From positions 1-39,088 of the forward strand of contig JASHPG010000052.1 of assembly GCA_030038275.1 (NCBI GenBank): a stretch of DNA of 39,088 bases, read 5' to 3'. Positions 14,545 to 22,009 of the stretch are shown one piece after another. This DNA comes from Candidatus Acidiferrales bacterium. GTDB lineage: Bacteria; Acidobacteriota; Terriglobia; Acidiferrales; UBA7541. The notes beneath the pieces were generated by a model, which worked only from the letters and a program-made list of their open reading frames with translations, was not told the DNA's origin and searched no databases. The translations under genes were made by a program, and so were the position numbers. The number at the start of each line of letters is the position of its first letter. The stretch's first letter is position 1.

Positions 14545-16074
14545 CTATCTCATAACAAATGGGTTCGGAGCCTTCCCGACGGTGTCGATCCACACGCTCT
14601 TCGTCTGTAAATATTCGCGAATCGCGTCAATGCCGCTTTCTCTCCCGATCCCGGATCTCTTATATCCGCCAAATGGAGACATATAGCTCACCGCGCGGTA
14701 TGTGTTCACCCATACCGTCCCAGCCGCCAGCCGTTCAGACATCGTCAGCGCGCGCCGGATGCTGGTCGTCCACACGCCCGCCGCCAGCCCGTACATCGTA
14801 TCGTTCGCGATCCGGATCGCTTCCTCTTCGTCTTCGAATGGAATAATCGAAAGCACCGGCCCGAACACCTCCTCCTGCGCGATGCGCATCTCTGGCTTCA
14901 CGCCCGTAAAAATCGTAGGCTCCACGAACCAGCCGTCGCCGCATTCCGGCCGTTTTGCGGGCCCGCCGCCGAGTGCGCACACTGCGCCCTCTTCTTTCGC
15001 GATGCGAATGTAATCGAGCACCTTCTGGTACTGCGGCTGAGTCGTAACTGGCCCAACTTGCGTCGATGTCTCAAGCGGGTTGCCCATTTTCGCCGTCTTA
15101 GCCAAAGCGAGCAGTTTTTCCACGAATTGCTCGTAAATCGGCCGATGGATCAGCGCCCGCGAACCCGCGATGCATGTTTGTCCCGTCGCGGCAAAAATTC
15201 CGGAGACGACCCCCTTCACCGCCTCCTCCACCTCGGCGTCGTCAAACACGATATTCGCGGACTTCCCACCCAACTCCAGCGTCACGTGCTTGATCCCGCG
15301 GGCGGCCATTGCATAAACCTGCTCGCCGGTTTTGTCTCCTCCGGTAAACGCCACTTTCGCCACATCTCTATGCGTCACCAGCGCCTCGCCCACTTCATTC
15401 CCGAACCCGGTGACGATATTCACCACGCCCGGCGGAAATCCCGCGCGCTCAAAAAGCTCTCCGAATTCCAGCGCTGAAACCGACGAAAACTCCGACGGCT
15501 TCCACACCACCGTGTTCCCAGCAGCCAACGCTGGCGCCAGCTTCCATGTCGCCAGCAGCAGCGGCGAATTCCACGGCGTAATCGCAGCGACCACGCCAAG
15601 CGGCTCTTCACGTGTAAAGTTGAAGACGCCCGGCTTGTCGATCGGGATCACTCGCCCTTCGATCTTGTCCGCCAGCCCGCCAAAATAATGAAACCACTGC
15701 GGGATATAGCGCACTTGTGCGGCCATCTCGGCTATTAGCTTCCCGTTGTCGGTGCTCTCGATTTTCCCCAGCCGCTCGGCATCTGCCGCGATTAAATCCG
15801 CCAGCTTCCGCAGCAGATGGCCTCGTGCTGTGGCCGTAAGCCCCCGCCACGCGGGATCGTGAAACGCCGCCTTCGCCGCCGCTACCGCTCGGTTGATATC
15901 CTCCTTCGCGCTTCTCGGGACCAGCGCCCACGGCCGCGCGGTGTACGGATTCATCGATTCGAACCACTTGCCCGTACTTGGCTCGGCCCAATTGCCGCCG
16001 ATTAGCAGCCGGTGCTTCTTCATCTCCTCCGGCTTTTCGGCGGCGGCATTCGTCTGTCGAGTACTTGTCGCCAT
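14545..16074 (-). CDS. NAD(P)-dependent aldehyde dehydrogenase
   Basis: A 509-residue enzyme from the ATG at 16074. It has the expected motifs: ITPWNSPLL with Asn169, WKPSEFSS, the NAD loop FTGGDKTGEQV, the general base in VTLELGGKSAN (Glu267) and the nucleophile in GQTCIAGSR (Cys301), then EEVFGPVL and PFGGYKRSGIGRE. It oxidises an aldehyde to the acid. The start lies within three bases of the stop of the carboxymuconolactone-decarboxylase-like gene, so the two are coupled. Similarity is to betaine-aldehyde and hydroxymuconic-semialdehyde types, but the substrate is not decided by sequence. Confidence 0.9.
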   Translation of the reverse strand: MATSTRQTNAAAEKPEEMKKHRLLIGGNWAEPSTGKWFESMNPYTARPWALVPRSAKEDINRAVAAAKAAFHDPAWRGLTATARGHLLRKLADLIAADAERLGKIESTDNGKLIAEMAAQVRYIPQWFHYFGGLADKIEGRVIPIDKPGVFNFTREEPLGVVAAITPWNSPLLLATWKLAPALAAGNTVVWKPSEFSSVSALEFGELFERAGFPPGVVNIVTGFGNEVGEALVTHRDVAKVAFTGGDKTGEQVYAMAARGIKHVTLELGGKSANIVFDDAEVEEAVKGVVSGIFAATGQTCIAGSRALIHRPIYEQFVEKLLALAKTAKMGNPLETSTQVGPVTTQPQYQKVLDYIRIAKEEGAVCALGGGPAKRPECGDGWFVEPTIFTGVKPEMRIAQEEVFGPVLSIIPFEDEEEAIRIANDTMYGLAAGVWTTSIRRALTMSERLAAGTVWVNTYRAVSYMSPFGGYKRSGIGRESGIDAIREYLQTKSVWIDTVGKAPNPFVMR

Positions 16075-16076
16075 AA

Positions 16077-16472
16077 TCAGCCCTTCGAGCCAGCTTCCTT
16101 CTGCTGCTCCTGCAACACTTCCCTCGCTACCCGGAACGAATCCACCGCCGCCGGCACGCCGCAATAAATCGCCACCTGCAGCAGTACTTCGCGAATCTCC
16201 TCGGGAGTCACGCCGTTCACCAGCGCGCCCTTTACGTGCATTTTCAATTCGTGCGGACGATTCAGCGCGCTAATCATCGCCAGATTCAGCATGCTGCGCG
16301 TTTTGCGTGGCAACTGCTCCCTGCCCCAAATTGCGCCCCAGCAATATTCCGTCACCAATTCCTGCAACGGCCGGTTGAAATCGTCAGCCGCCGCAAAGGC
16401 CTTATCGACGTATTCCTTGCCTAGAACCGAGCTTCGAATCTGCCGTCCCCGCTCAAACGTTGCCTTATCCAT
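16077..16472 (-). CDS. Carboxymuconolactone decarboxylase family protein
   Basis: A 131-residue all-helical protein with the family signature: LVTEYCWGAIWGREQLPRKTRSMLNLAMISALNRPHELKMHVKGALVNGVTPEEIREVLLQVAIYCGVPAA. Length and motif match PcaC-type proteins rather than the AhpD peroxidase type, which has a CxxC. Family members decarboxylate gamma-carboxymuconolactone or act on related ring-cleavage products. It lies between an aldehyde dehydrogenase and a beta-hydroxyacid dehydrogenase, which supports a role in a catabolic pathway. The exact substrate is not known. Confidence 0.85.
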   Translation of the reverse strand: MDKATFERGRQIRSSVLGKEYVDKAFAAADDFNRPLQELVTEYCWGAIWGREQLPRKTRSMLNLAMISALNRPHELKMHVKGALVNGVTPEEIREVLLQVAIYCGVPAAVDSFRVAREVLQEQQKEAGSKG

Positions 16473-16618
16473 ATCCGTCCTCGTCTCCTCACAGTGAATT
16501 TCAAATCAATCTTTCGTGTCTCGCGCCCACTGTCCGCTCTAAGCGAAAGCGCAGCAGTTTAGCCCTGCCGGCGCGGGTAACCCGGAATTCAGCTTTGCGC
16601 TCTCGCGCACCCCCCGGC

Positions 16619-17515
16619 CTACTGCGAACCTACTCGCACTCCTGCCCATTCTTCCACGATCCTCGTCATCGCCGTCATGTCCGCATCGAGACCCTCCGAC
16701 GCAGTCGCGATCGACAGCAGTTGCCGCACAGCGCTTCCCACTACCATTGGCACTCCCAGAGCATCCGCTTCGCCCATACACAATCGGATGTCCTTGTTCA
16801 GCAGGCCGATGCCAAATCCATAGCTGAACGTTCGCGAAATCACGTGCTGCTTGATTTTGTCCTGGGTCGCGCTATTACGGGCCGTTCCCGCATTAAACAC
16901 ATCCACGATCAGCGAGGGATCAAGTCCCGCTTTCACTCCCATCACGATCGCTTCCGACGTAATCGCCATCGCCGTCGCGGACAGCAAATTGTTTAACAGC
17001 TTCATCGTCTGCCCTTGCCCCGCCTGCGTCCCCACGACGAATATTTTGCCCAGGTTTTCCAGCACCGGCTTCACCGTTGCCAGCGCGTTCTCAGGGCACG
17101 ACAGCATCACCGCCAGCGTTCCTTTCTCTGCGCCCTTGATTCCGCCGCTCACCGGCGCGTCAACAGCCGTAATTCCCTTCGCCGCCAGCCCTTCGGCAAC
17201 CTGCTTTGCCACCGTCGCGCCGGTGGTGGACGTGTCGATGAAAATTTTCACCTTCTTGCCTTCGACCACTCCCTTCGGCCCAAGCGCCACCGCATGGACG
17301 ACGGGCGGTGTCGGCACGCTCGCGAACACAACCTCCGCCGCTGACGCAACGCCCGCCGGCGAATCCGCCGCCGCGGCTCCCGCCTTCACCAGCGGCTCCA
17401 TCGCCGCTTCCAACGGGTCGTAAACCGTCAACCCGTATCCCGCATCGATGAGCCTGCGCGACATCCGCGCTCCCATCTTTCCCACGCCCACAAATCCCAG
17501 ACTCGGCTGCGCCAT
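16619..17515 (-). CDS. Beta-hydroxyacid dehydrogenase (3-hydroxyisobutyrate/tartronate-semialdehyde reductase type)
   Basis: A 298-residue enzyme from MAQPSLGF at 17515; an ATG six codons earlier is also open. The N-terminal Rossmann motif GFVGVGKMGARMS, the substrate motif DAPVSGGIKGAEKGTL and the catalytic Lys172 in GQGQTMKLLNN are all present, followed by the helical dimer domain (KDIRLCMGEADALGVP). It interconverts a beta-hydroxyacid and its semialdehyde with NAD(P). It is the first gene of the unit with the carboxymuconolactone-decarboxylase-like protein (146 bases away) and the aldehyde dehydrogenase, which may use related intermediates. Confidence 0.88.
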   Translation of the reverse strand: MAQPSLGFVGVGKMGARMSRRLIDAGYGLTVYDPLEAAMEPLVKAGAAAADSPAGVASAAEVVFASVPTPPVVHAVALGPKGVVEGKKVKIFIDTSTTGATVAKQVAEGLAAKGITAVDAPVSGGIKGAEKGTLAVMLSCPENALATVKPVLENLGKIFVVGTQAGQGQTMKLLNNLLSATAMAITSEAIVMGVKAGLDPSLIVDVFNAGTARNSATQDKIKQHVISRTFSYGFGIGLLNKDIRLCMGEADALGVPMVVGSAVRQLLSIATASEGLDADMTAMTRIVEEWAGVRVGSQ

Positions 17516-17533
17516 TTCGCTCCTCTCGCTCAA

Positions 17534-17896
17534 TTCGCCGCTCTGCTCGCGGCCCGCATTATGCTCCTTTTCCTCCGCGTCTCACAATTGACGTCCCCTC
17601 GCGCTTGGTTCATCCTATGCCGCCCGAGCGGCGATCCGCTCACACCGTTCACAGTCTGAGTCTGATGTCTCGGGAGCGAAACAGCCGGGGCCTCAAACCT
17701 GTATGCGGAGCTGTTTTGTGGGTCGCACCTTTAGGTGCTACACAAAGTCGCCGTTGTCTCGCGGCTTTAGCCGACTGAAGCTCCCTGCTGCCAAGTTTCA
17801 TGCAAGCTCTTTCGGCCCGGGGAACGACTTTGAACATCAGACGCTTAGAGACTGTTCATTCAGCGTGTTCACGCCCACTCCAGAGAGGAGCCTCGC
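17534..17896. other. Divergent intergenic region with REP-like hairpins
   Basis: No supported gene. It separates the minus-strand dehydrogenase unit from the plus-strand lactonase. It contains a compound hairpin at 17715-17746 (TTTGTG/CACAAA outside GCACCT/AGGTGC) and an adjacent CGGCTTTAGCCG hairpin, of a type often dispersed in acidobacterial intergenic regions. Divergent promoters are expected but I see no convincing consensus. Confidence 0.5.
17715..17746. repeat. REP-like intergenic palindrome
   Basis: Outer arms TTTGTG and CACAAA and inner arms GCACCT and AGGTGC form a nested stem. A similarly built element (GTAGCGCCACGCT, tc, AGCGTGGC) lies at 23911-23934. Confidence 0.55.
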
Positions 17897-18700
17897 GTGT
17901 CCATCGAACCATTTGAACTTTTCGCCATTCGCTACGGCCATCTCGGCGATCGCCATCCGGACGAAAACTTCATCGCCGCCGATCCGCACGAATTTGCCTC
18001 CGATCTGGACTACTTCGTCTGGGTGGCACGCCGTAGCGATTCAACCTTTGTTTTCGATACCGGCTTCTCCGAGGAAGCCGCCGCGCGCCGTCGCCGCAAC
18101 TGGATTCGCCATCCTGTCGATTCTCTGCGCCTCATCGGCGTCGATCCAGGTCGCGTCACGGATGTAGTCATCACGCATCTCCATTACGACCACGCCGGCA
18201 ATCTCGATCGCCTCCCTCTCGCGCGCTTCCACCTTCAGGACCGCGAAATGGCTTTCGCCACCGGCCGTTCGATGTGCCACGGCGTGTTGCGCGCGCCTTT
18301 CGATCTGGAAAACGTCCTACAGATGGTTCGCCATGTCTATAACGAGCGCGCTGCCTTCCACGATGGCGACTATGAACTCGCTCCCGGTCTCACCATGCAC
18401 CGCGTTGGCGGACATTCCGCCGGCCTACAAAGCGCCAGAGTCTGGACGCGCCGCGGCTGGGTCGTCCTCGCCTCCGATGCCGCGCATCTTTACGACAATT
18501 TCGAGAAACGCCGCCCTTTCCCTGTCGTTTACAACGTCTCCGAAATGCTCGAAGGTTTCGACCTTCTCTACCGCCTCGCCGATTCTCCCGCGCACATCAT
18601 TCCGGGGCACGATCCGCTCGTCATGCGCCGCTACCCTGCCCCGAGCGCCGAACTCGAAGGCATCGCCCTCCGCCTAGATGCGCCGCCCACCCAGGATTGA
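17897..18700 (+). CDS. Metallo-beta-lactamase-fold lactonase (N-acyl homoserine lactonase-like)
   Basis: A 267-residue enzyme from a GTG at 17897 with AGGAG seven bases upstream. All zinc ligands of the fold are present: H94-H96-D98-H99 in THLHYDHAGN, H173 in GGHSAGLQS, D194 in LASDAAH and H238 in IIPGHDP. The spacing and the absence of extra domains resemble AttM/AiiA-type lactonases. The substrate could be acyl-homoserine lactone or a lactone made in the neighbouring catabolic route; the genes around it (luciferase-like monooxygenase, dehydrogenases) favour the latter slightly. Confidence 0.82.
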   Translation: MSIEPFELFAIRYGHLGDRHPDENFIAADPHEFASDLDYFVWVARRSDSTFVFDTGFSEEAAARRRRNWIRHPVDSLRLIGVDPGRVTDVVITHLHYDHAGNLDRLPLARFHLQDREMAFATGRSMCHGVLRAPFDLENVLQMVRHVYNERAAFHDGDYELAPGLTMHRVGGHSAGLQSARVWTRRGWVVLASDAAHLYDNFEKRRPFPVVYNVSEMLEGFDLLYRLADSPAHIIPGHDPLVMRRYPAPSAELEGIALRLDAPPTQD

Positions 18701-18720
18701 TCCTCCGCGAACTCCGCCAT

Positions 18721-18740
18721 GTTGCGTATGGGCACGGCAT
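18721..18740. repeat. REP-like hairpin after the lactonase gene
   Basis: GGGCAC and GTGCCC arms around a 9-base loop occur at about 18729-18749, within a GC-rich stretch (to about 18840) that has further short palindromes. It has no T run, so it is a dispersed repeat rather than a clear terminator. Confidence 0.35.
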
Positions 18741-18955
18741 GGCTGTGCCCGCCGTCAACCATTACGCGCGGCGCACCGCGTTAAATCGGCACCTATTCGC
18801 GCCGCCCTTCAGCGCGGCGAGAGAGCGGCGGTGAACATCACGCACTCGCGTCTTCGTCGCTCCCGAGAGCGACCGACGCATGATTTGCCTTGTACCGCCT
18901 TGCCCTTGACGTAAAATACCTCCGCGAAAAGCGATCGGCTCAGAGGCGCACCTCG

Positions 18956-20149
18956 ATGAAATTTGGCAGCTCGTTTCTCATGCAGCTTCCCCGGCCTTGG
19001 AACAGCGAATCTGAGCGCAAAATGCTCGCGAACGCTCTCGAACAAGCCGAACTCGTCGATCGCTCCGGATTTGATTACGTCTGGTCCACCGAACATCATT
19101 TCCTCGAGGAATATTCCCACTCCTCGACGCCCGAGCTTTTCCTCGCCGCCTGCTCGCAGCGCACCCGCAACGTCCGCCTCGGCCATGGCATCGTCCAGAC
19201 GCCGCCCAACGTCAACCATCCCGCGCGTATCGCCGAACGTATCGCCTCCCTCGACCTTCTTAGCAACGGCCGCTGCGAATTCGGCACCGGCTCCGGCGCC
19301 ACCGTCACCGAACTGGGCGGTTTCAATGTCGCGCAGCCCGAAAAAAAAGCCGCGCAGCTCGAAGGCTTCCGCGTCGCCGTGCGCATGTTGGTCGAAGATC
19401 CCTTCACCGGTTTCGACGGCAAATACGTCAAAGTCCCGCCGCGCAACGTTGTCCCCAAGCCGCTCCAAAAGCCGCACCCGCCGCTCTGGATGGCCTGCTC
19501 GCGCCGCGAATCGATTCTGGACGCCGCCCGCCTCGGCCTCGGCGCCCTCACCTTCTCCTTCGTCAGCCCAGACGAGGCCCGCCAATGGGTGCGCGATTAC
19601 TACAACACCATCGAGAACGAGTCGATTCCTCTCGGCTACGCCGTAAATCCCAATTTCGCCGTCGCAGCGCCGTTTCTCTGCCATCCGGACGAAAACTATC
19701 TCCGCAAAATCGCCGACGAAAACTATGGCTTCTTCCTCTACGCGCTCGGCCACTACAGCTTCTTCGGCGAGCATCATCCTGGCAAAACTCAAATTTGGAA
19801 TGAGTTCAAAACCAATCCCAACGGCAAAGCCGCTGCCCCTGAAGCTTCCGCTCAGACCTGCGTCGGCACCCCCGAAGTCCTTCGCCGCCGCCTTCGCGAA
19901 TTCGAGGACGCTGGAATCGATCAGGTTTGTTCCATCGGCGCGGTTGCGAATATTCCGCACGAACTCTACTGCTCCACCATCGAAATCTTCGCCAAGGACA
20001 TTCTTCCCGAATTTAAGGATCGCGAACTAGCCAACGCTCGCCGCAATGCCGAGCGCCGCGCGCGCATCTCCGAAAAAGCGATGGCCCGGAAACCCAAAGA
20101 AACGCCGGTCGAAGTCGATATCGCCATTCCGTCCGCGGGTCACCACTAA
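18956..20149 (+). CDS. Luciferase-like (LLM class) flavin-dependent monooxygenase
   Basis: A 397-residue protein from the ATG at 18956, with AGAGG nine bases upstream; the frame opens 22 codons earlier without a ribosome site. It has the bacterial-luciferase TIM-barrel pattern: ANALEQAELVDRSGFDYVWSTEHHFLEE, TPELFLAACSQRTRNVRLGHGIVQTPPNVNHPARIAERIASLDLLSNGRCEFGTGSG, and near the end TCVGTPEVLRRRLREFEDAGIDQV. Such enzymes use reduced flavin and oxygen for Baeyer-Villiger or C-H/C-S oxidation. The C-terminal ~45 residues are basic and look like an added tail. It may form a unit with the lactonase upstream, 255 bases away. Confidence 0.88.
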   Translation: MKFGSSFLMQLPRPWNSESERKMLANALEQAELVDRSGFDYVWSTEHHFLEEYSHSSTPELFLAACSQRTRNVRLGHGIVQTPPNVNHPARIAERIASLDLLSNGRCEFGTGSGATVTELGGFNVAQPEKKAAQLEGFRVAVRMLVEDPFTGFDGKYVKVPPRNVVPKPLQKPHPPLWMACSRRESILDAARLGLGALTFSFVSPDEARQWVRDYYNTIENESIPLGYAVNPNFAVAAPFLCHPDENYLRKIADENYGFFLYALGHYSFFGEHHPGKTQIWNEFKTNPNGKAAAPEASAQTCVGTPEVLRRRLREFEDAGIDQVCSIGAVANIPHELYCSTIEIFAKDILPEFKDRELANARRNAERRARISEKAMARKPKETPVEVDIAIPSAGHH

Positions 20150-20324
20150 GCATCTGCGCAAGCCAGCCTCAAGGCGATTGTCGCGGCAAGCACTAGCCCG
20201 GTAAATCCGCGCTCAACTCCTTTCCCTACTTTCATTTGAGGTATGCACCCGTTGGTGCTGCGGATGGCCCACCCCTAAACTGATCGGGCGGTCTTTTGTC
20301 GCGCTACTCGCGTTTGGAGGAAGT

Positions 20325-20732
20325 ATGAACAAGCTCGTCCGACGGCTCCTTTACTGCACGTCAATCCTTCTGCTGGCCTCCGTGCTTCTTGTCCCACAAG
20401 GCACATTTGCCCAGCCCACAAACCACGTTGTCTCCTCCGCCGATTTGCAGCGCGACGTCATATCCGCATCCGCCGCGCGTCAGCAGAACATCCAGGAGGT
20501 CGAAAACTTCCTCTCCAGGCCCGGAGCTCGCCAGGCGCTCGAATCAGCGCATATCAATTACCAGCAGGTGAAAGACGCCGTCCCACAGCTGGGCAATCAG
20601 GAACTCGCGCATCTCGCGAAGATTTCGCAAAACGCGCAGAGCCGCTTCGCGGCAGGTAGCCTTAGCGACCGCGATCTGCTCTTCATTCTGATCGGCGTCG
20701 CGGTCATCATCCTGATCGTTGTCGCTGCCTAA
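20325..20732 (+). CDS. PA2779-family exported membrane protein, copy 1
   Basis: A 135-residue protein with a signal peptide (LLYCTSILLLASVLLVPQGTFAQ), a conserved mature start HVVSSADLQRDVISASAARQQNIQEV, a helical middle ending HINYQQVKDAVPQLGNQELAHLA, and a C-terminal hydrophobic helix (LLFILIGVAVIILIVVAA) that reaches the end of the protein. This matches the PA2779 family, whose function is unknown and which is usually paired with a PA2778-type cysteine peptidase. A strong GGAGGAAG site precedes the ATG. A paralogue lies 271 bases downstream. Confidence 0.8.
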   Translation: MNKLVRRLLYCTSILLLASVLLVPQGTFAQPTNHVVSSADLQRDVISASAARQQNIQEVENFLSRPGARQALESAHINYQQVKDAVPQLGNQELAHLAKISQNAQSRFAAGSLSDRDLLFILIGVAVIILIVVAA

Positions 20733-20861
20733 GGGTTTGCGCGAAATTGGGCTACGGTGAAATCGACGCGCGGCTAGGCGGCGGGTATCTCCGAGGAGCG
20801 CCTGGCCGCGCACTGTCCCCCAAGATCTCCCCGCGCTGGGGTGCATCCGGTTCGGTTCGAG

Positions 20862-20914
20862 GGCCAGTTTGAATTTTCTGGACTGCGACACAAGCAGTTA
20901 AATTCAGACTGGCC
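20862..20914 (+). repeat. Large stem-loop between the two PA2779-family genes
   Basis: A 15-bp stem with one mismatch, 20862-20876 with 20900-20914, encloses a second 5-bp stem (ACTGC 20882-20886, GCAGT 20894-20898). There is no T run, so it is not a standard terminator. It may be a processing or stability element between the two genes, or a degenerate repeat. Confidence 0.6.
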
Positions 20915-21003
20915 AGCGCTCTGCCTCTAAGTTCTTGCTGTTAAGGCTCTTGCCTCGTTAAACTACTCGCTCCAGCCCGCGTCAACTCCCCCTTGGAGGA
21001 AGC

Positions 21004-21411
21004 ATGAAGAGGCTTGTCCCGCACATGATCGACGCCGTGTTCGTGTCGTTGCTGTCTCTGCTTCTCGTCATCCCGCAGAACGCATTCGCTCAGAATCACG
21101 TGGTTTCATCCGCAAACTTGCAGCGCGACGTTGCCGCCGCTTCTGCTACCAGGCAGCAAAACATCGCCCAAATCGACGCTCTTTTCGCCCTGCCCCAAGC
21201 CCGTTCGGCGCTAAAGTCCGCTCACATCGACTTCCGCCAGGTCACCAGCGCGATTCCGCAGCTCAGTAACAGCGATCTCGCGCATCTCTCCCAAATGTCC
21301 GTCAAAGCGCAGCGCGAATTTGCCGCCGGGCAGATTTCCGATCACGACCTGTTGATACTGCTGGTCGCCGTCGCCGTTCTGGTCCTAATCATCGTCGCCG
21401 TGAAGGACTGA
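21004..21411 (+). CDS. PA2779-family exported membrane protein, copy 2
   Basis: A 135-residue paralogue of the gene upstream, clearly alignable along its length: signal peptide (VFVSLLSLLLVIPQNAFAQ), HVVSSANLQRDVAAASATRQQNIAQI, SAHIDFRQVTSAIPQLSNSDLAHLS, and a C-terminal helix LLILLVAVAVLVLIIVAV followed by KD. It has the same GGAGGAAG ribosome site. Its stop overlaps the start of the cysteine-peptidase gene (TGATG), so the two are translationally coupled. This is the copy tied to the peptidase; copy 1 may be a duplicate with its own control. Confidence 0.82.
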   Translation: MKRLVPHMIDAVFVSLLSLLLVIPQNAFAQNHVVSSANLQRDVAAASATRQQNIAQIDALFALPQARSALKSAHIDFRQVTSAIPQLSNSDLAHLSQMSVKAQREFAAGQISDHDLLILLVAVAVLVLIIVAVKD

Positions 21412-21968
21412 TGAAGGCTCGCATCGCTATCGCGCTTCTCGCAGTCCTCGCCCCAGCGATGCCGATGATGTCTGCGGAGCCGCAGCCCGCGCTGTGGATC
21501 GACGTCCCCTTCGTCGCCCAACCGCCCGACGGCTGTGGCTCCGCGTCCATCTCGATGGTCATGCAATATTGGGCAAAAAAGGAGGGCGAATCGGCCCCGC
21601 CCTCAGCGGACGTGCAAACCATTCAAGCGAAGCTCTTCTCTCCCAAGGCTCACGGCATCACCACGTCCAGTATGGAAAGTTATTTCCGCGAATCAGGCTA
21701 CCGAGTATTCGCGTTCCAGGGCGCTTGGAACGATCTTGCCCACCACATCCAGCTTGGCCGTCCCCTAATTGTCGGACTGCAAGCCAGCGGCCCTCTCGGT
21801 CCGTTACACTATGTGGTTGTCGTTGGAATCGACCTCGCCCGCGGCTTCATTTTCGTCAACGATCCCGCGCGGCAAAAAATGCTTCGTATCTCGCGCCAGG
21901 GATTCGAATCCGAATGGAGCCACACCCACAATTGGACGCTCTTGGCGCTCCCATCCCCGCGCAACTGA
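21411..21968 (+). CDS. PA2778-type C39-like cysteine peptidase
   Basis: A 185-residue protein with a signal peptide (MKARIAIALLAVLAPAMPMMSA), so it acts outside the cytoplasm. It has the papain-like C39 catalytic set: Q37 and C42 in VPFVAQPPDGCGSASI, H133 in GPLHYVVVVGID and D151 in FVNDPARQ. The length is that of a lone C39 domain with no ABC transporter attached. In Pseudomonas, PA2778 carries this domain plus TPRs and sits next to PA2779; here the TPRs are in the next gene. Its substrate is unknown; the two PA2779-family proteins are the obvious candidates. Confidence 0.85.
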   Translation: MKARIAIALLAVLAPAMPMMSAEPQPALWIDVPFVAQPPDGCGSASISMVMQYWAKKEGESAPPSADVQTIQAKLFSPKAHGITTSSMESYFRESGYRVFAFQGAWNDLAHHIQLGRPLIVGLQASGPLGPLHYVVVVGIDLARGFIFVNDPARQKMLRISRQGFESEWSHTHNWTLLALPSPRN

Positions 21969-22009
21969 CTTCCCATGATCCCGGGCCGCCGCGCTCGTTG
22001 AACTGGCCT

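Noticed and set aside
17649-17837. Minus-strand open frame in the divergent intergenic region
   Set aside because: It lies on the REP-like hairpins and is very basic with no domain.
18809-19960. Long (383-codon) minus-strand frame opposite the luciferase-like gene
   Set aside because: It is the antisense shadow of a well-recognised gene in GC-rich DNA; the product is low in motifs and has no ribosome site.
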